30,084 nt of DNA from IMG/VR virus record IMGVR_UViG_3300050133_000043, positions 1 through 30,084 of that record; one strand, written 5' to 3'. The notes beneath the pieces are model-generated. The model saw only the letters and a list, made by a program, of their open reading frames with translations. It searched no databases and was not told where the DNA came from. Position numbers and translations under genes: made by a program. The stretch comes from a virus. Below, in pieces: positions 1 through 7,270 of this stretch (within the stretch, counting starts at the first letter, position 1; each line of letters starts with the position of its first letter).

Positions 1-56
1 TCTTCTGCTATATGTTTAAATTCATTTTCCATGATACATACATGCACTTCTGCCAT
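1..56 (-). CDS. N-terminus of a small unidentified protein, cut by window edge
   Basis: An ATG at 56 runs off the left edge and encodes MAEVHVCIMENEFKHIAE. A good ribosome binding site (GGAGG, 8 bases upstream) supports the start. It lies downstream of the tail genes on the same strand, where Firmicute phages usually carry holin/XhlA-type lysis genes, but 18 residues are too few to assign a family. Position is the only hint of function. Confidence 0.5.
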   Translation of the reverse strand, partial: MAEVHVCIMENEFKHIAE

Positions 57-110
57 ATTTTACGCCTCCTATCAAATAATATTATGGAGGACATAATGCC
101 TCACTTTTTT

Positions 111-204
111 TTATTTTAGGTAGCCTTCAAGTTTTTGCTCAAAGGCTATGATCTTAAAGCATTCTTGATATTGACATGTACCACCAACCAAACCATGAAA
201 CCAT
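111..204 (-). pseudogene. Possible broken small ORF upstream of the edge gene
   Basis: A strong ribosome binding site (AAGGTGGTGAT) is followed by an ATG at 204, but that frame stops after 16 codons. The neighbouring frame stays open from 209 to the stop at 111 and reads like real protein (segment CQYQECFKIIAFEQKLEGYL). The signal and the protein-like frame are out of register by one base. This fits a small gene with a frameshift, or a start I have not recognised. No family is recognised and the call is weak. Confidence 0.25.
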
Positions 205-233
205 GTAAATCACCACCTTTCAATAATTTCTAT

Positions 234-261
234 ATAAAAATAACACCCTATAAAAGAGTGT
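234..261 (-). terminator. Minus-strand hairpin with T-run
   Basis: Read on the minus strand, ACACTC pairs with GGGTGT around a 7-base loop, followed by TTATTTTTAT. It is nearly identical to the hairpin at the end of the HNH gene near 8858-8874 (19 of 20 bases). It lies just upstream of the ribosome binding site of the small ORF at 204, as other hairpins in this window do before their downstream genes. Confidence 0.5.
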
Positions 262-291
262 CTGAATTGTATATTTGTTAATTTGTTGTAG

Positions 292-318
292 ATATTTACA
301 TATTTCTATTGTAAATAT
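292..318. promoter_or_regulatory. 9-bp inverted repeat, operator-like
   Basis: ATATTTACA at 292-300 and TGTAAATAT at 310-318 form a perfect inverted repeat with a 9-base AT-rich spacer. The centre-to-centre distance of 18 bp resembles a dimeric repressor site. It lies upstream of the plus-strand hairpin pair at 329-408. No regulator is known for it; the operator role is inference. Confidence 0.4.
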
Positions 319-328
319 TTTATAAATA

Positions 329-408
329 AGATAAGCTATATTTATCTCACAAGATGCGTAGGAAGGTATATTTGCATGAGGGCAAGCCTTCCTACTTTTT
401 TATTTTTT
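329..408 (+). ncRNA. Candidate small RNA ending in a strong terminator
   Basis: On the plus strand a first hairpin (AGATAA, 7-base loop, TTATCT, 329-347) is followed by a strong intrinsic terminator. In the terminator GTAGGAAGG (358-366) pairs with CCTTCCTAC (387-395), with an inner TTGC/GCAA pairing, then TTTTTTATTTTTT. No plus-strand protein gene lies upstream within the window. The terminator may therefore end a short RNA starting near the inverted repeat at 292-318, or a plus-strand transcript from outside. It matches no riboswitch class known to me. Confidence 0.4.
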
Positions 409-412
409 GCAT

Positions 413-440
413 TAAAAAAGCACCCTTGTGAGTGCCTTTT
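413..440 (-). terminator. Terminator after the HEAT-like gene
   Basis: On the minus strand GCACTC, loop ACAA, GGGTGC, extended by A-T pairs, is followed by TTTTTT. It begins a few bases after the stop at 448. Stem, tetraloop and T-run make it a convincing rho-independent terminator. Confidence 0.75.
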
Positions 441-447
441 ATATAAT

Positions 448-912
448 CTATATAATTTTTGGTCTACTTTTTAAAATATTTAAAATCCATTCGTCAAGTT
501 TATTACCTTTATTCCCATCAAATACATCATATGCTTCAGAATAGAGTTCTTGGAATTTTTCCTTAAACTTAGTTATTTCAAAGTCTCCTTCTAGTGCATC
601 AGCAACTTTATATAGTTTCTTATTTATATCTTTAATCAAATTGCCTTTAGGTTTACGATTCAATCTTAAAGGTTTTCCACCCTTAGTTATCCCAAATGGT
701 TGAGTAGATCTAAGTGCCTCCTCTTTAACTTTAGGAACTAACTCATGTAGTGCTAATCTTGTTAAAACATCTCTTGATTTTTGACAATCCCACTTTTTTA
801 ATTCATTAACTGCCTCAAGTCTTTTTCTCCAGTTGTTTTTGTCTCCTGCCATTTTAACTAAATCGTTAATGTTGTCAGGAGCCTCTTTTTTGATTTCGTA
901 ATTAATTGACAT
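448..912 (-). CDS. HEAT-repeat-like accessory protein
   Basis: 154 residues, probably cytoplasmic, with no signal peptide or membrane segment. Residues about 18-75 form two helical pairs with the spacing of HEAT-type repeats (NNWRKRLEAVNELKKWD, then SRDVLTRLALHELVPKVKEEAL). A basic linker (GKPLRLNRKPKG) and a helical C-terminal half follow. Similar short HEAT-like proteins occur in Clostridium genomes and prophages; their role is not established. The start at 912 has an AGGGG site 8 bases upstream. It has its own terminator and is divergent from the gene at 1049, so it looks like an independently transcribed accessory gene outside the tail operon. Confidence 0.7.
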   Translation of the reverse strand: MSINYEIKKEAPDNINDLVKMAGDKNNWRKRLEAVNELKKWDCQKSRDVLTRLALHELVPKVKEEALRSTQPFGITKGGKPLRLNRKPKGNLIKDINKKLYKVADALEGDFEITKFKEKFQELYSEAYDVFDGNKGNKLDEWILNILKSRPKII

Positions 913-991
913 GTAATCATCCCCTCTTCATCTTAAAATTTCTACATAATTAATTAAATACCCTTTATTTTATTCATTACATTTGTATATA

Positions 992-1021
992 TTTAAAGGT
1001 TTTTACATTATTTTGTAGAAT
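992..1021 (+). promoter_or_regulatory. Candidate promoter for the plus-strand gene
   Basis: TTTAAA (992-997) and TAGAAT (1016-1021) are 18 bases apart, ahead of the ribosome binding site AAGGAAGTGAT and the ATG at 1049. The -10 matches 5 of 6 consensus bases and the -35 only 4 of 6. The AT-rich 136-bp gap between the divergent genes must hold promoters for both; the minus-strand one is not clear. Confidence 0.35.
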
Positions 1022-1048
1022 GTTATCACACAAAGGAAGTGATATTCT

Positions 1049-1333
1049 ATGAATAAATATGATAAAGAATTACAAACTGATTTTCTTGACACTCTCTCAA
1101 ATTATATGGAACCACTAACTGATTCTCTTAATAAAGAATTAGCAGATTACTATGCTGAATTAAACAAAGATGGAATGAATAAAGATGAACTATTGCTAAA
1201 ATTAATACAAAAATCTAATAAACTAATTCTTAAACAAACTATGGATTACTCTGCTTTATTTGGTAATTTTAATAGTGAAACTAAAAAAGAACTTATAAAA
1301 ATGCTGAAAGAAAAAATGAAGACTAAGTCTTAA
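1049..1333 (+). CDS. Small all-helical protein of unknown function
   Basis: 94 residues, charged and predicted helical throughout, Lys/Glu/Leu-rich, with no cysteines, membrane segment or recognisable motif. It is the only convincing plus-strand gene in the window. It has a clear ribosome binding site (AAGGAAGTGAT, 5 bases before the ATG), its own candidate promoter and a strong terminator directly downstream. This independent organisation against the operon direction is typical of a phage moron, which may be expressed in the lysogen. Function unknown. Confidence 0.7.
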   Translation: MNKYDKELQTDFLDTLSNYMEPLTDSLNKELADYYAELNKDGMNKDELLLKLIQKSNKLILKQTMDYSALFGNFNSETKKELIKMLKEKMKTKS

Positions 1334-1348
1334 CAACAAATTCTATTT

Positions 1349-1388
1349 AGCTGTTCTTGAATTTATTCTTCGAGAGCAGCTGTTTTTA
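1349..1388 (+). terminator. Strong terminator of the plus-strand gene
   Basis: A 13-bp stem (AGCTGTTCTTGAA pairing with TTCGAGAGCAGCT, two G-U pairs) with a 7-base loop is followed by GTTTTTATA. It lies 15 bases after the stop at 1333. Confidence 0.85.
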
Positions 1389-1433
1389 TACAATTAACTC
1401 GCATTATGTGCCGAATCCACAATAACTAGAATT

Positions 1434-1480
1434 AAAAAAGGGCAAAATAAAAAACACCTTTTCAAGTGTCTACTTTGCCC
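1434..1480 (-). terminator. Nested double terminator ending the late operon
   Basis: On the minus strand an outer stem, GGGCAAAGTA with TATTTTGCCC, encloses an inner hairpin ACACTT-GAAA-AGGTGT. The inner hairpin is followed by TTTTTT and the outer stem again by TTTTTT. Two stacked intrinsic terminators at the end of the tail-fibre genes mark the end of the late transcript. Confidence 0.85.
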
Positions 1481-1496
1481 ATTGAATTAAATTGAA

Positions 1497-1661
1497 TTAA
1501 ACTGGTATTACTACGATTAAAGCTTGTTTCCCATCTACGACTAACATTCCATCAACATCTGGTTTGATCTTTGCATTGTGTGGATTACTAAATAATAATA
1601 AGTAATCTAAAGAACCATCTTCTATTCCTTGACATACATATAAAGCCATCGGATTCGTCAT
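1497..1661 (-). CDS. Short protein at the end of the tail operon
   Basis: 54 residues starting MTNPMALYVCQGIEDGSLDY and ending in a hydrophobic beta-like segment (LVVDGKQALIVVIPV). GGGGG lies 9-10 bases before the ATG; a closer AAGGAG directly abuts it, so a second ATG four codons later is also possible. It is the last gene before the double terminator. Small ORFs at this position often accompany phage tail fibres; function is unknown. Confidence 0.6.
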   Translation of the reverse strand: MTNPMALYVCQGIEDGSLDYLLLFSNPHNAKIKPDVDGMLVVDGKQALIVVIPV

Positions 1662-1675
1662 CTCCTTCTACCCCC

Positions 1676-1972
1676 TTAATAGTTTTCAATCATATAATTT
1701 AACACATCTGATGTTTGACTTAAACTCGATGTGAGGGTGTCTATTGTATCTTGCATAACTTCTGTATCTGTCTTTGGTGCTGGAACATTTTTAATTGCAT
1801 CTATCTCAGCTTGTGTTAATCCTTCTACCCATGTATTACCATCCCATTTAGGTTTATAAAAACCATCAGGGCAAATAATTTCTATACAATCGGAAGGAAT
1901 TGCCTTACTATCTTGTAAAATTACATCTTCAATATAAAACCCATTGCTATCTATTCTTAATACTTTTCTCAT
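1676..1972 (-). CDS. Tail-fibre-associated small protein (YorD/XkdW-like)
   Basis: 98 residues. The N-terminal half is beta-rich and contains the segment KPKWDGNTWVEGLT, which recurs in small Firmicute phage proteins downstream of tail fibres. The C-terminal third (TEVMQDTIDTLTSSLSQTS) looks like a coiled coil. A clear AGGAGG precedes the ATG, and it follows the spike gene by 9 bases. By position it may be a fibre assembly chaperone or a structural accessory; the family link is from motif memory only. Confidence 0.55.
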   Translation of the reverse strand: MRKVLRIDSNGFYIEDVILQDSKAIPSDCIEIICPDGFYKPKWDGNTWVEGLTQAEIDAIKNVPAPKTDTEVMQDTIDTLTSSLSQTSDVLNYMIENY

Positions 1973-1981
1973 AACAACCTC

Positions 1982-4900
1982 CTATAGTTCCGCTATATAT
2001 GGTAACGTACTTATTAGTGTATCTGATGCTGATGCTCCCGAAACAACAGTAACATTCCCAACATAATCAATATAAATCATGCACGTTGCTGGATTGGTAT
2101 TAACCATAAAGTATGTAGTCTGAGCTGGTCTATATCCTGCTGGTAAGATGAATAGTACTGTGCCTAGTGTAGTTGCTCCACTTTTAATCATACCTTTTAT
2201 ATGAACAAATCCCATACTATCTTTCATATATCCCGCAGTTGCATATGAACCTCCCAAATTTACCCATCCATTAAGTAGCGTTGGTGCTATCCAAGGGTTT
2301 TGCAAAATATTTGTATTAGTAGGAAATCCACTAGTTAAATAACCATAAAGTGTATCCTCCAACTCTGCATAGAAAGTTACCGGATAAGCACCATCTACAA
2401 TCTGAATACCATCATAAACGCACCATTGTGTAGTACTACCAGAACTTAAAGTAACCCTTACATACCATGCATCTATAGGTGTTACAAAACTACCAACAAC
2501 TCGTATAGTTGCATTCTTGTTAACTGCATTTGAACCATTTGTATTTGTAACAAAGGATGGGCATACATTCCCGTTGAAGGTCTGCGTTGAAGCTACAGTC
2601 AAACCACTGTTATACACATCAACTTTTATACTGTAATTGACTGAACTTCCACCAGTATTCCTATAAAAATGAGGCGTTACAAAGGCTGACATAGTGTAAG
2701 TTTTTCCTGCGGTAACTGAGTAAGCATAACTCTCGCCCCACACATTATTAGCACTCGAAACAGCTACGCTTAGACTACCAAAAACTGAGCCATATGGTTT
2801 ATTTACAAGTCTTGGAGAGCCAACCATTGTCCAAAATGCAGTAGAAATCATTGCTCCATCCATGTTAACTGCATCCCATGAACCTACCGTTAATACTAAA
2901 TTTTCAAATCCTGCATCATGCATGATATTGGACTTAGAACTTAAAACTATTTGAGCACCAGTGTCTTCAATGACTCTGTAGTTTCCTTGATTAACTAAAA
3001 TTCCTGTGTTATCAACTGTAACAACTGTATTGTTACCCGAATCTTTAATTATTTCACTTCCGTTGCCATTTGCAGCTCCACCAAGTGTTAAAGTACTTCC
3101 AGTTATAGTACCCCCATTAATTGCAGGGCTATCTATTTCAGTTTGAGTTATTTTAGTAGCTGTAATAAATGTAGGAAGTGCTTTTGTTATTACTATCGAA
3201 CCCGCAACCATAATTGTTTGACCTGCATAAGTTACAGTTAAGGAAACCATGTTGCTTCCTGTTGCATATGTTCCTGCAACTGTTGGTGTAAATGAACTTG
3301 TAGTTGATGTTCCACTTAAATTTCCTGAAGCTGACCAACTCCAAGTTAAAGGAGTAACTAATATTCCATTTTCATACAAATTACATGTAAATGCCGATTG
3401 TGCGGGGGCTGGATTTGCTCCACTTGCGTCATAGGCAACTGTTCTTACCCCACCAATTAGATTTAAAACATAACTTTTTCCGTTTGTACCATTAGTACCA
3501 TTTGTACCATTTGTACCCGATGCACCTTGTATTAAACTCCAAGAATACATTGTGTAAGTAGGACTATCTGCTAATGTACTATCTGTATATTGTCCTATAT
3601 AAGTTTTCCCAGAAGATACAACAGTATCAAATCCTACTGAACCATCCGCAGAAGTTGCATAAGCAATATGAAGATATGCAGGTGTTCCATTAGTACCATT
3701 AGTTCCATTAGTTCCCGCAATACCATTAGTACCATTTGCACCTTGAATTAATGACCATGTATACAGTGAGGCGGTATTACTATCTGCAACTATACTATCG
3801 ACATACATTCCAATATATGTTGCACTTGAACCATCAGTTGTTGAAAATCCTGTACTTCCAGTCGAATTAGTAGCATAAGCAATATGGGTGTAGGATGAAG
3901 CTCCATTTACACCATCTGTTCCTGCTAATCCTGTACTTCCTGTTGTTCCTTGTAATCCCTGTAATCCAGTTTGACCTGCAACACCTGTTGCTCCTGTAGC
4001 ACCAGTTGCACCTGTACTTCCTGTTAGCCCTGTATTCCCTGTTGCACCTTGAATTAATGACCATGAATAATCTGTTGCAATTTCACTTTCAGTTGATGCC
4101 AACTTATTATAGGCTATCCCCATGTAAGCCATTCCAACTGGACTGCCATTTATTCCTGCACCTAATGAACTCGTTCCGTACATAATCCAAGTATAAGTAA
4201 TTGCCCCATTTGCCCCAACTGCTCCTGCAATTCCTTGAATTCCAGTTGCACCTTGAGCAGATAAAATTGTCCAATAAGTTGTGTTTGATAAAGCTTCATT
4301 AGTATTTGAAACTTTGCAACTATAACTATTTAATCCATCAGTAACTATATCTACGTAAGTTGAATTATTTAAATAAGCAGTTGTACCATTCCACAATCCC
4401 TTTGCTCTAAAACTTACCCCAATTGCACCTGTTGCCCCTTGTATTAAACTCCATTTGTACATAGTGTAAGTTCCGCTGTCTGCAAGTGTACTGTCTGTAT
4501 ACTGACCAATGTAAGTCTTCCCAATTGAAACAACGGTATCAAATCCTACTGAACCATCTACACTTGTTGCATAAGCAATGTGTAAATAAGCTGGTAATCC
4601 ATTTAATCCGTCTATACCTTGAATACCTTGAGCCCCATTTGCACCTGCTATTAATGACCATTCATACATGGAAGGAGTTTCACTATCGACAACTATATCA
4701 TCAACGTACAGACCTATATAAGTTGCTCCTGAACCATTGGAAGTAGAAAATCCTATTGAGCCATCTAAACTTGTTGCATAAGCAATATGGGTATAAGATG
4801 AAGCACCATTTAAACCATCATTTCCTGTTAACCCTGTATTCCCTGTTGTTCCTTGTAATCCCTGAACTCCTATCGGTCCGGTTGACCCAGTTGCTCCTGT

Positions 4901-5605
4901 TGCCCCTGTTGCTCCTTGAATTAATGACCATGAATAATCTGTAGGTATAGAACTTTCCGTAACTACTGTCTTATTGTAGGCTATACCTATATAAGCCATC
5001 CCAATTGGAGAACTGGTTATTCCTGTTCCTGTTGCACTTGTAGCATATTTTATCCAAGTATAAGTAATTGCTCCATCTCCATTAACATTGACCGTTGTAG
5101 CAACTATATCTATTTGATCTTGCTTTAAATCTATATAGGATGTACCATCTAAATTTCTTAATTGTGTACTATTAGTAGAATAATTTGGTATTACATTAGG
5201 CTGACTCCAAATTCCTAAAAGGGCGATTCCGTCTGAGAGATCATGCCGCCTTTTTTCTATCTGATTTTGAATTCCACCTAAACTCCACCATGCGTCAATT
5301 GTCATATCTGCGAATATTACAAGACATTCATCCCCTATATTGACTGGCATTGTCAACATATACCCTCCAGCTCTTGGAATAACTATAGGAACATCTAATA
5401 ACAAAGGAAGATTGACCCATTGTTTTGAACCATCTTGATTTGTAATTTCTTCTCTCAGGCACGGTTGGACTGTTACGGTTTGTGCTACCGGATCAAAACT
5501 TTGAATTATTCCAGGTTCAGCACATCTTGTAGTACTCTTTATAGTTTCACCTAGCTTACGATATAATTCATCTTTTGATTGACTTAATTGACTTATATTT
5601 CGCAT
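1982..5605 (-). CDS. Gp138-type baseplate spike fused to collagen-like receptor-binding fibre
   Basis: About 1207 residues. Residues 1-140 match the Gp138 N-terminal (membrane-puncturing spike OB-fold) family: PGIIQSFDPVAQTVTVQP, PLLLDVPIVIPRAGGY, GDECLVIFAD, DAWWSLGG and RRHDLSDG. Next come alternating G-X-Y collagen-like runs and about 50-residue beta modules ending in WSLIQGATG (about residues 175-720). Then follow an Ig-like domain, a carbohydrate-binding-like jelly-roll region and a C-terminal tip (GWVNLGG, GFVHIKGMI, LPAGYRP) of the kind found at the ends of receptor-binding fibres. The start at 5605 has GGGGTGG five bases upstream; upstream TTG/GTG starts lack such a site. A separate spike of about 200 residues is usual, so this is a large fusion. 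Trimeric collagen-like segments fit a trimeric spike. Confidence 0.85.
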   Translation of the reverse strand: MRNISQLSQSKDELYRKLGETIKSTTRCAEPGIIQSFDPVAQTVTVQPCLREEITNQDGSKQWVNLPLLLDVPIVIPRAGGYMLTMPVNIGDECLVIFADMTIDAWWSLGGIQNQIEKRRHDLSDGIALLGIWSQPNVIPNYSTNSTQLRNLDGTSYIDLKQDQIDIVATTVNVNGDGAITYTWIKYATSATGTGITSSPIGMAYIGIAYNKTVVTESSIPTDYSWSLIQGATGATGATGSTGPIGVQGLQGTTGNTGLTGNDGLNGASSYTHIAYATSLDGSIGFSTSNGSGATYIGLYVDDIVVDSETPSMYEWSLIAGANGAQGIQGIDGLNGLPAYLHIAYATSVDGSVGFDTVVSIGKTYIGQYTDSTLADSGTYTMYKWSLIQGATGAIGVSFRAKGLWNGTTAYLNNSTYVDIVTDGLNSYSCKVSNTNEALSNTTYWTILSAQGATGIQGIAGAVGANGAITYTWIMYGTSSLGAGINGSPVGMAYMGIAYNKLASTESEIATDYSWSLIQGATGNTGLTGSTGATGATGATGVAGQTGLQGLQGTTGSTGLAGTDGVNGASSYTHIAYATNSTGSTGFSTTDGSSATYIGMYVDSIVADSNTASLYTWSLIQGANGTNGIAGTNGTNGTNGTPAYLHIAYATSADGSVGFDTVVSSGKTYIGQYTDSTLADSPTYTMYSWSLIQGASGTNGTNGTNGTNGKSYVLNLIGGVRTVAYDASGANPAPAQSAFTCNLYENGILVTPLTWSWSASGNLSGTSTTSSFTPTVAGTYATGSNMVSLTVTYAGQTIMVAGSIVITKALPTFITATKITQTEIDSPAINGGTITGSTLTLGGAANGNGSEIIKDSGNNTVVTVDNTGILVNQGNYRVIEDTGAQIVLSSKSNIMHDAGFENLVLTVGSWDAVNMDGAMISTAFWTMVGSPRLVNKPYGSVFGSLSVAVSSANNVWGESYAYSVTAGKTYTMSAFVTPHFYRNTGGSSVNYSIKVDVYNSGLTVASTQTFNGNVCPSFVTNTNGSNAVNKNATIRVVGSFVTPIDAWYVRVTLSSGSTTQWCVYDGIQIVDGAYPVTFYAELEDTLYGYLTSGFPTNTNILQNPWIAPTLLNGWVNLGGSYATAGYMKDSMGFVHIKGMIKSGATTLGTVLFILPAGYRPAQTTYFMVNTNPATCMIYIDYVGNVTVVSGASASDTLISTLPYIAEL
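3480..5070 (-). repeat. Duplicated collagen/beta-module array inside the spike gene
   Basis: The protein shows modules in the order A-B-C-D-A'-B'-C'. A contains ITYTWI and ends TDYSWSLIQGATG; B starts ASSYTHIAYAT; C starts PAYLHIAYAT; D is a single KGLWNGTTAY module. Copies are roughly 0.87-0.9 kb apart and diverged at the DNA level. Runs of 9-base units coding Gly-Thr-Asn lie around 3480-3520 and 3685-3735. In-frame slippage there could change fibre length. Confidence 0.75.
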
Positions 5606-5658
5606 AATTCCACCCCAATTTGTTACTGTTAGTTTTTCCACCAAAACTTATATATTTC

Positions 5659-6642
5659 CTAAACTCTACCTTCTGCACGCCAAAATATTTCTTCTGTAAG
5701 GGTACTATCAGTTGATACAGTAAAACTTGTAATTGGAGCAGCATGAGTATAAGACGTCTTAGGAGTATATGTTAAGTGCATTCCAGTTGTACAGTTGGTA
5801 TTAATACCACTTATGATCGTGACTGATATTGCGAGTGGTACTGTTACCCCCGCTCCTGGTGGAACTGAAAATCTCCCCCATTGAGACATAAACCCTTGCT
5901 TAGTTTGAATATATCCATTTAAGAGACCCCCTGTGTCCTGACTTTGTCGGATCGTATAATCCGTTATAGTTTTTATTTCGTTACCTTGTGTTGTTAATGT
6001 ATTGTCTATAGCTACTATTTCGTTACCTTGTGTTGTTAATGCCGTGTTTATAGTTCCTATTTCGTTACCTTGTACTGTTAATGTCTCGCTATTATTGCTT
6101 ATTTCGCTACTGTGTGTTGTTAATGTGTTGTCTATGCTTTCATTTATATCCTTTTGCGTTCCATTTGCTATAGTTTGAAATAATACATTGGTAGATATAA
6201 TATTATAATCATATTCGAGATTACTTATAGTTGCAGTTACATCAGCAGCATCACCTATCGCAGCATTAACTTGGTAAGCCCAAGAATATGCGCCTTGCGA
6301 AGCTGGTGCCATATAGTCGCCTTCTGTTCCAGCACTTGCATAACCATATAAAATGTCCCCAGCCCATAAGCCTATCTCGCAGGCATATGTAGTCACAGTC
6401 ATAGCACTGTTATTTATAATACTCGATATTATTGCTTGTTTATTTACAGTATCTGTAACAATGCCTGATATAGCTATATAATTAGTTGGTGTTATTAGCG
6501 CTAATAAACTAGTTGGGTCTTGAATTCCTATTTGTCCAGAGCCTATTTGCATCCTAGTAAAGACAATAGGTGTGCCCCCTTGTGCCTCTGCATATAAGAG
6601 TTTTCCTGCATCTGTAATTACCATATTATTAAAAACAGCCAT
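5659..6642 (-). CDS. Tail fibre protein
   Basis: 327 residues. The N-terminal 150 residues (FNNMVITDAGKLLYAEAQGG, MQIGSG, YACEIGLWAGDILYGYAS) resemble the DUF3751-type fibre N-terminal domain that attaches to the baseplate. Residues about 165-225 are a coiled coil made of 14-residue repeats with the core LTTQGNEI. The C-terminus is a beta-rich knob ending FWRAEGRV. A perfect ribosome binding site (AAAGGAGG) precedes the ATG. It follows the DUF2612 baseplate gene, the usual fibre position, and would bind the host surface alongside the spike-fused receptor-binding tip. Confidence 0.8.
   Translation of the reverse strand: MAVFNNMVITDAGKLLYAEAQGGTPIVFTRMQIGSGQIGIQDPTSLLALITPTNYIAISGIVTDTVNKQAIISSIINNSAMTVTTYACEIGLWAGDILYGYASAGTEGDYMAPASQGAYSWAYQVNAAIGDAADVTATISNLEYDYNIISTNVLFQTIANGTQKDINESIDNTLTTHSSEISNNSETLTVQGNEIGTINTALTTQGNEIVAIDNTLTTQGNEIKTITDYTIRQSQDTGGLLNGYIQTKQGFMSQWGRFSVPPGAGVTVPLAISVTIISGINTNCTTGMHLTYTPKTSYTHAAPITSFTVSTDSTLTEEIFWRAEGRV
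5974..6141 (-). repeat. Four 42-bp tandem repeats (14-residue coiled-coil units)
   Basis: The minus-strand complement of TATTTCGTTACCTTGTG recurs at 5974, 6016, 6058 and (diverged) 6100, exactly 42 bases apart. Each unit encodes 14 residues, two heptads, of the fibre's coiled-coil shaft, so copy-number change would keep frame and register. Confidence 0.85.
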
Positions 6643-6677
6643 CTAATTTCCTCCTTTAATGTGTATTTGTATGTGTA

Positions 6678-7259
6678 TTAATAATAAGTTACATTATCCA
6701 TAGTAATTACAGAAGTTTGAATAACACTTACTATCATGCCTAAGTATGGTACAAATGGTATTACAGATGGTGTTATATAATTAAGCTTTACGCCTTCAGG
6801 TTTAGGAATAATATAACCTTGTTGAATTAAATCCTGTCTTATTTGACTTACATAACCAATTACATAGGCATTGACACTCATATCCTGATTATCTTGCAAT
6901 CGAAGTAGTATTGAATTATGAAATACGTTGTTCCATATTTCATATATTTGTGGAGTTGTTCCTTGCCAGTTACTCTTGGCAATTTTAGCTCTAAGTACTA
7001 ATTTATACGTTTCATCATCCATGATCGGGTTATTACCATTTAAGGGCTGAAAAGTAAGTAACCTACTTACCCCAATGATTTCACCCAACACATCTAGTTG
7101 AACTCCTATTGCATTATTAATATCAAAGTTACTGTCCATTGCTGCGAGAACTAAGTACATCCCTTCAACAATATTAAGACTACTGCTCAACCATGCTATG
7201 AAATTAGGTTTATCAATATGTTCACTAGTAATACTATTAACATAACTATCTATAGCCAC
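6678..7259 (-). CDS. DUF2612 baseplate wedge protein
   Basis: 193 residues. Family hallmarks are visible: GVQLDVLGEIIGVSR, DDETYKLVLRAKIAKSNWQGT, and PKPEGVKLNY near the C-terminus. DUF2612 proteins lie after gpJ in contractile tails of this type and fill the role of the gpI/wedge tip that connects fibres to the baseplate. The start is GTG at 7259 with AGGAGG 7 bases upstream. It lies between gpJ and the fibre, as expected. Confidence 0.85.
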   Translation of the reverse strand: MAIDSYVNSITSEHIDKPNFIAWLSSSLNIVEGMYLVLAAMDSNFDINNAIGVQLDVLGEIIGVSRLLTFQPLNGNNPIMDDETYKLVLRAKIAKSNWQGTTPQIYEIWNNVFHNSILLRLQDNQDMSVNAYVIGYVSQIRQDLIQQGYIIPKPEGVKLNYITPSVIPFVPYLGMIVSVIQTSVITMDNVTYY

Positions 7260-7270
7260 CTAAGCGCCTC

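Noticed and set aside
329-408. Known riboswitch
   Set aside because: The conserved cores of purine, c-di-GMP and preQ1 classes were not seen; only two hairpins and a terminator are supported.
3249-4944. Several open frames on both strands in the spike gene
   Set aside because: They mirror the repetitive Gly-X-Y codons; composition is unlike real protein and there are no start signals.
3480-5070. Repeat array that could be mistaken for CRISPR
   Set aside because: Repeats are short, in frame and encode collagen-like protein; no unique spacers of constant length and no cas genes.
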